Below are positions 5,018 to 5,480 of a stretch of DNA of 5,480 nucleotides, in pieces. The translations under genes and the position numbers were made by a program. Each line of letters opens with the position of its first letter. Positions within the stretch are counted from its first letter, which is position 1. This stretch comes from Arenicella sp. (GTDB taxonomy: Bacteria > Pseudomonadota > Gammaproteobacteria > Arenicellales > Arenicellaceae): contig JAHHOC010000238.1 of assembly GCA_018677115.1 (NCBI GenBank), positions 1 through 5,480 on the forward strand. Direction: 5' to 3'. The notes below the pieces were generated by a model. The model was not told the DNA's origin and ran no database searches. It saw only the letters and a program-made list of their open reading frames with translations.

Positions 5018-5480
5018 CTACTTTTTCTGTACCTGATCGCGGGCGATGTCGACCAACACTTTGCCGACCGGAAACAGCACATCACTCCCCAGTTGTGCAG
5101 CCCGTTGCGGCGACCAGCCGGTTTCTGCGTTAGGGAGATCGGCATTATCCTTAAACGGCATTTCCAGGGTGTAGGCCAGGGTTTTAAATTGCTCGCCCAG
5201 CCAGTTGGAGGCCATGGTCATATTAGCCTTGCCGGGTTTGTCTTTAGGGTAGCCGTGTTCATCCTGAAAGTCCGGGGATACCGTCATATAGGTGTCCTTG
5301 AACAGCATTTCCAATTCGGCATGCCTTTCTGTGTAGCCTGGAATGCCTTCGCAGCCAGATACAAAATTGTATGGCAGCGCCTCGTCACCATGTACATCGA
5401 GAAAAAGATTGCCGCCTTCTGCCATCATTCTCTCCCTGACGAGAAACACCTCGGGGCTTTTTTGCATGCTTGGTTCAGCC
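5018..5480 (-). CDS. M14-family zinc carboxypeptidase, C-terminal part, cut by the right edge
   Basis: The reading frame is open to the window edge (AEPSMQKSPEVFLVRERM...), and the Met at 5467 is internal, since EPSMQKSPEVFLVR is conserved mid-domain sequence. The start and the first zinc motif (HxxE) therefore lie to the right. The visible part has LFLDVHGDEALPYNF, whose His would be the third zinc ligand; FQDEHGYPKDKPGKANMTMASNW; and TLEMPFKDNADLP, whose Glu is the expected catalytic base. This pattern belongs to the bacterial relatives of cytosolic (AGBL/Nna1-like) carboxypeptidases, which remove C-terminal residues from peptides or proteins. The natural substrate is not known from sequence. 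The end, WSPQRAAQLGSDVLF then VGKVLVDIAR, is normal, so the C-terminus looks intact. It probably heads an operon with the thioesterase downstream. Confidence 0.92.
   Translation of the reverse strand, partial: AEPSMQKSPEVFLVRERMMAEGGNLFLDVHGDEALPYNFVSGCEGIPGYTERHAELEMLFKDTYMTVSPDFQDEHGYPKDKPGKANMTMASNWLGEQFKTLAYTLEMPFKDNADLPNAETGWSPQRAAQLGSDVLFPVGKVLVDIARDQVQKK

Overview
The window reads as ordinary chromosomal DNA from a gammaproteobacterium. The evidence is moderate GC, compact gene order, Shine-Dalgarno-led starts and a set of families common in that class: SirB2, short TfoX-N proteins, a MAPEG protein and a bacterial M14 'HGDE' carboxypeptidase. The class assignment is an inference from protein style; a marine or environmental lifestyle is only a guess. 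I see no rRNA, tRNA, CRISPR array, transposase, integrase or phage gene.

Layout, left to right. Positions 1-109 hold the start of an unrecognised minus-strand gene that runs off the left edge, followed by about 260 bases without a convincing gene but with two inverted repeats. A TauE/SafE-type permease gene (368-1120, minus) is divergent from a small TfoX N-terminal-domain gene (1299-1664, plus). That gene converges on a pirin gene (1715-2587, minus) that keeps all four metal ligands. The 153-base gap upstream of pirin is a divergent promoter region. On its other side lies a tight plus-strand set of three small integral membrane proteins: a MAPEG-family protein (2741-3163), a four-helix protein I do not recognise (3163-3639, start overlapping the previous stop by one base) and a SirB2-family protein (3642-4019, TTG start two bases after the previous stop). 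This set converges on another small four-helix membrane protein (4059-4457, minus). The right end is a minus-strand pair: a hotdog-fold PaaI-like thioesterase (4592-4996) behind an M14 zinc carboxypeptidase whose N-terminal half lies beyond the right edge (5018-5480).

How the genes relate: the strongest functional link is physical, namely translational coupling across the MAPEG / unknown / SirB2 set, which suggests co-expression at the inner membrane. The carboxypeptidase and thioesterase are probably co-transcribed (21-base gap), but their substrates are unknown. The other genes look like independent housekeeping or stress units: sulfur-compound or anion export, a cupin dioxygenase-like pirin, and a TfoX-like protein.

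I do not find strong evidence for a new biological system. The items most worth a second look are the unrecognised membrane protein in the three-gene operon, the three evenly spaced AAAATGA motifs in the pirin/MAPEG promoter region, an open hydrophobic frame upstream of the 4457 start, and a histidine-rich mini-ORF just upstream of the permease.
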